Assembly (NCBI RefSeq): GCF_011752935.1
Contig: NZ_VWWO01000002.1
Coordinates: forward strand, 1,550,001 to 1,614,000
Origin: Chitinophaga sp. Cy-1792
GTDB lineage: Bacteria; Bacteroidota; Bacteroidia; Chitinophagales; Chitinophagaceae
Direction of reading: 5' to 3'
Length of the DNA stretch: 64,000 nt
The notes below the pieces were generated by a model. That model was not told the DNA's origin. It worked only from the letters and a program-made list of their open reading frames with translations, and did no database searches. Within the stretch, counting starts at the first letter, position 1, and each line of letters starts with the position of its first letter. A program made the position numbers and the translations under genes. Below are positions 62,738 through 64,000 of the stretch, piece by piece.

Positions 62738-64000
62738 ATGAAACAAGTCGTTTTGTTAGCGTCTTTATTTATTTTTTCAGGCAGATGTCCATTATTTGCC
62801 CAACAGCTGACCAGTCCTGACGGAAAACTGGCAGTAACGGTAACTGTTGATAAAGGAGGTGTTCCGAAATATGCTGTTGCGCTTAATAAAACAGTGGTAC
62901 TGGCGCCATCTGCCTTAGGGTTGATGTTGTATGATCTTGATTTATCTTATGGACTGAAGCTGGTAGCTACTTCCCCTGTTACCGCCGTGCATGATCAGTA
63001 TAGTCTTGTCAGCGGAAAAAAAGCTACCAACGTTTATGACGCCAATAAAGCGGTCTATACTTTTGAAGATAGGTCCGGCAACAAGCTGGCAGTGGTTTTC
63101 CAGGTATCTAATGATGGCGTGGCCTTCCGGTACCAGTTTTTGGGTAGCCCGGAGATAAAACTGGTACGTGCTGAATATACTTCCTTTAAATTACCAGATA
63201 GCGCCAGGGCTTTTTTGCAACCATTGGCAGTGGCTAAATCGGGATGGGAGCATACCAATCCTTCCTATGAAGAGCATTACGCACAGGATGTGCCTGTAGG
63301 AACGCCTGCCTCACTGGGAGCAGGGTTCGTATATCCGGCATTGTTTAAGGTAAACAACAACTGGCTGCTGATTACTGAAGCGGCTGTAGGCGCCGCCTGG
63401 TGTGGTACACATCTGGATTGCGATAGTGGAAGAAGTACATATAAGGTTGCATTCCCGGATTCCCGTGAGGTGGTACTGGATGGGGGATTATATCCGCAAC
63501 AACCTATGAATGGCTTTTCTCCCTGGAGGATCATAACGGTGGGGAGTTTGAAAACAATTGTAGAATCTACGCTGGGAACGGATCTGGCAGATGCTGATCC
63601 AATCGGTAATACTTCGTATATCCATCCGGGTAAAGCCAGCTGGAGCTGGATAAACAGTAAAGATGATTTTATCGTATATGATGAACAGCATAAGTATATC
63701 GATTTTGCATCGGATATGCATTGGCAGTATTGTCTGATAGATGTTAACTGGGATAGAAATATCGGCTATGATAAAATTAAGGAGCTGGCGGATTATGCAA
63801 AAGGTAAAAACGTTGGATTGATTCTCTGGTATAATTCTGCCGGCGATTGGAACACCGTAAAATACACGCCACGGAACAAACTTCTTACCAGTGAAGCTCG
63901 TAAGAAAGAGTTTGCAATACTGCAGTCTATGGGCATCAAAGGGGTGAAAATTGATTTTATGGGTGGTGATGGACAGTCAGTAATGAAATACTATGAGGAT
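62738..64000 (+). CDS. Glycoside hydrolase family 97 protein, second copy (3' end beyond window)
   Basis: Starts with ATG 62738 (MKQVVLLASLFIFSGRCPLF) and remains open to the window edge; 421 residues are visible. GH97 N-domain (LTSPDGKLAVTVTVDKGGVP), Ca-site region (HTNPSYEEHYAQDV, PALFKVNNNWLLITEAAVG) and barrel start (PGKASWSWINSKDDF, YCLIDVNWDRNIGYDK). The motif VKIDF carries the Asp expected as nucleophile in retaining GH97 enzymes, unlike the first copy. It may therefore act on a different alpha-linkage, such as alpha-galactoside. Confidence 0.93.
   Translation, partial: MKQVVLLASLFIFSGRCPLFAQQLTSPDGKLAVTVTVDKGGVPKYAVALNKTVVLAPSALGLMLYDLDLSYGLKLVATSPVTAVHDQYSLVSGKKATNVYDANKAVYTFEDRSGNKLAVVFQVSNDGVAFRYQFLGSPEIKLVRAEYTSFKLPDSARAFLQPLAVAKSGWEHTNPSYEEHYAQDVPVGTPASLGAGFVYPALFKVNNNWLLITEAAVGAAWCGTHLDCDSGRSTYKVAFPDSREVVLDGGLYPQQPMNGFSPWRIITVGSLKTIVESTLGTDLADADPIGNTSYIHPGKASWSWINSKDDFIVYDEQHKYIDFASDMHWQYCLIDVNWDRNIGYDKIKELADYAKGKNVGLILWYNSAGDWNTVKYTPRNKLLTSEARKKEFAILQSMGIKGVKIDFMGGDGQSVMKYYED

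Overview
The window is chromosomal DNA from a Bacteroidota bacterium, most likely a Chitinophaga-like member of the Chitinophagaceae. The evidence is two SusC/SusD pairs, a hybrid two-component (HTCS) regulator, a type IX secretion sorting tail, DUF6660 and GH97 proteins, and Bacteroidota-type -7 promoter boxes (TAnnTTTG). I see no rRNA, CRISPR array, transposase, integrase or phage gene. Family names come from motif recognition in the translated sequence; no database search was run.

Layout. 1-9.8 kb, mostly minus strand: a DUF1501 protein (cut by the window edge) with a PSD1-type cytochrome partner, a Tat-exported alpha/beta hydrolase, and a SusC/SusD pair with a LacI-type operator upstream. 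10.3-17.7 kb: an NTF2-like protein, panB, a DUF6660 plus TonB receptor pair (probably metal-related) and a giant AsmA-like protein. 18-25.5 kb: an Upf1/Dna2-type SF1 helicase with a TTG start, a DUF4287 protein, a lipoprotein, a divergent MBL hydrolase/LysR pair, a methyltransferase and an S1/P1 nuclease. 28.7-38.2 kb: a PD-(D/E)XK-like protein, two paralogous AraC regulators each downstream of an oxidoreductase gene, an ArsR/SRPBCC operon, a DUF4132 gene remnant beside a 62-bp palindrome, a DrrAB-like ABC exporter and an Xre-pentapeptide-repeat fusion. 38.3-64 kb: a large polysaccharide utilisation locus (PUL) with GH51, HTCS, SusC, SusD, a TIG/discoidin-like lipoprotein, a GH28-like beta-helix, two alginate-lyase-superfamily proteins, two GH97 enzymes, a FucP-like transporter and a secreted esterase-like protein. 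It probably targets a polymer containing arabinose and uronic acid.

The most unusual region is 25.55-28.6 kb. Four diverged tRNA-like RNA genes lie in 0.6 kb. Three have near-identical private promoters, and three have an acceptor helix extended to 11 bp by a GTAA leader pairing with a TTAC trailer. They converge on a two-gene operon encoding a zinc-ribbon SDR protein, whose catalytic Tyr is replaced by Thr, and a ribonuclease-inhibitor-type leucine-rich-repeat protein. I propose these as one candidate RNA-protein system. The link is inferred from context only.
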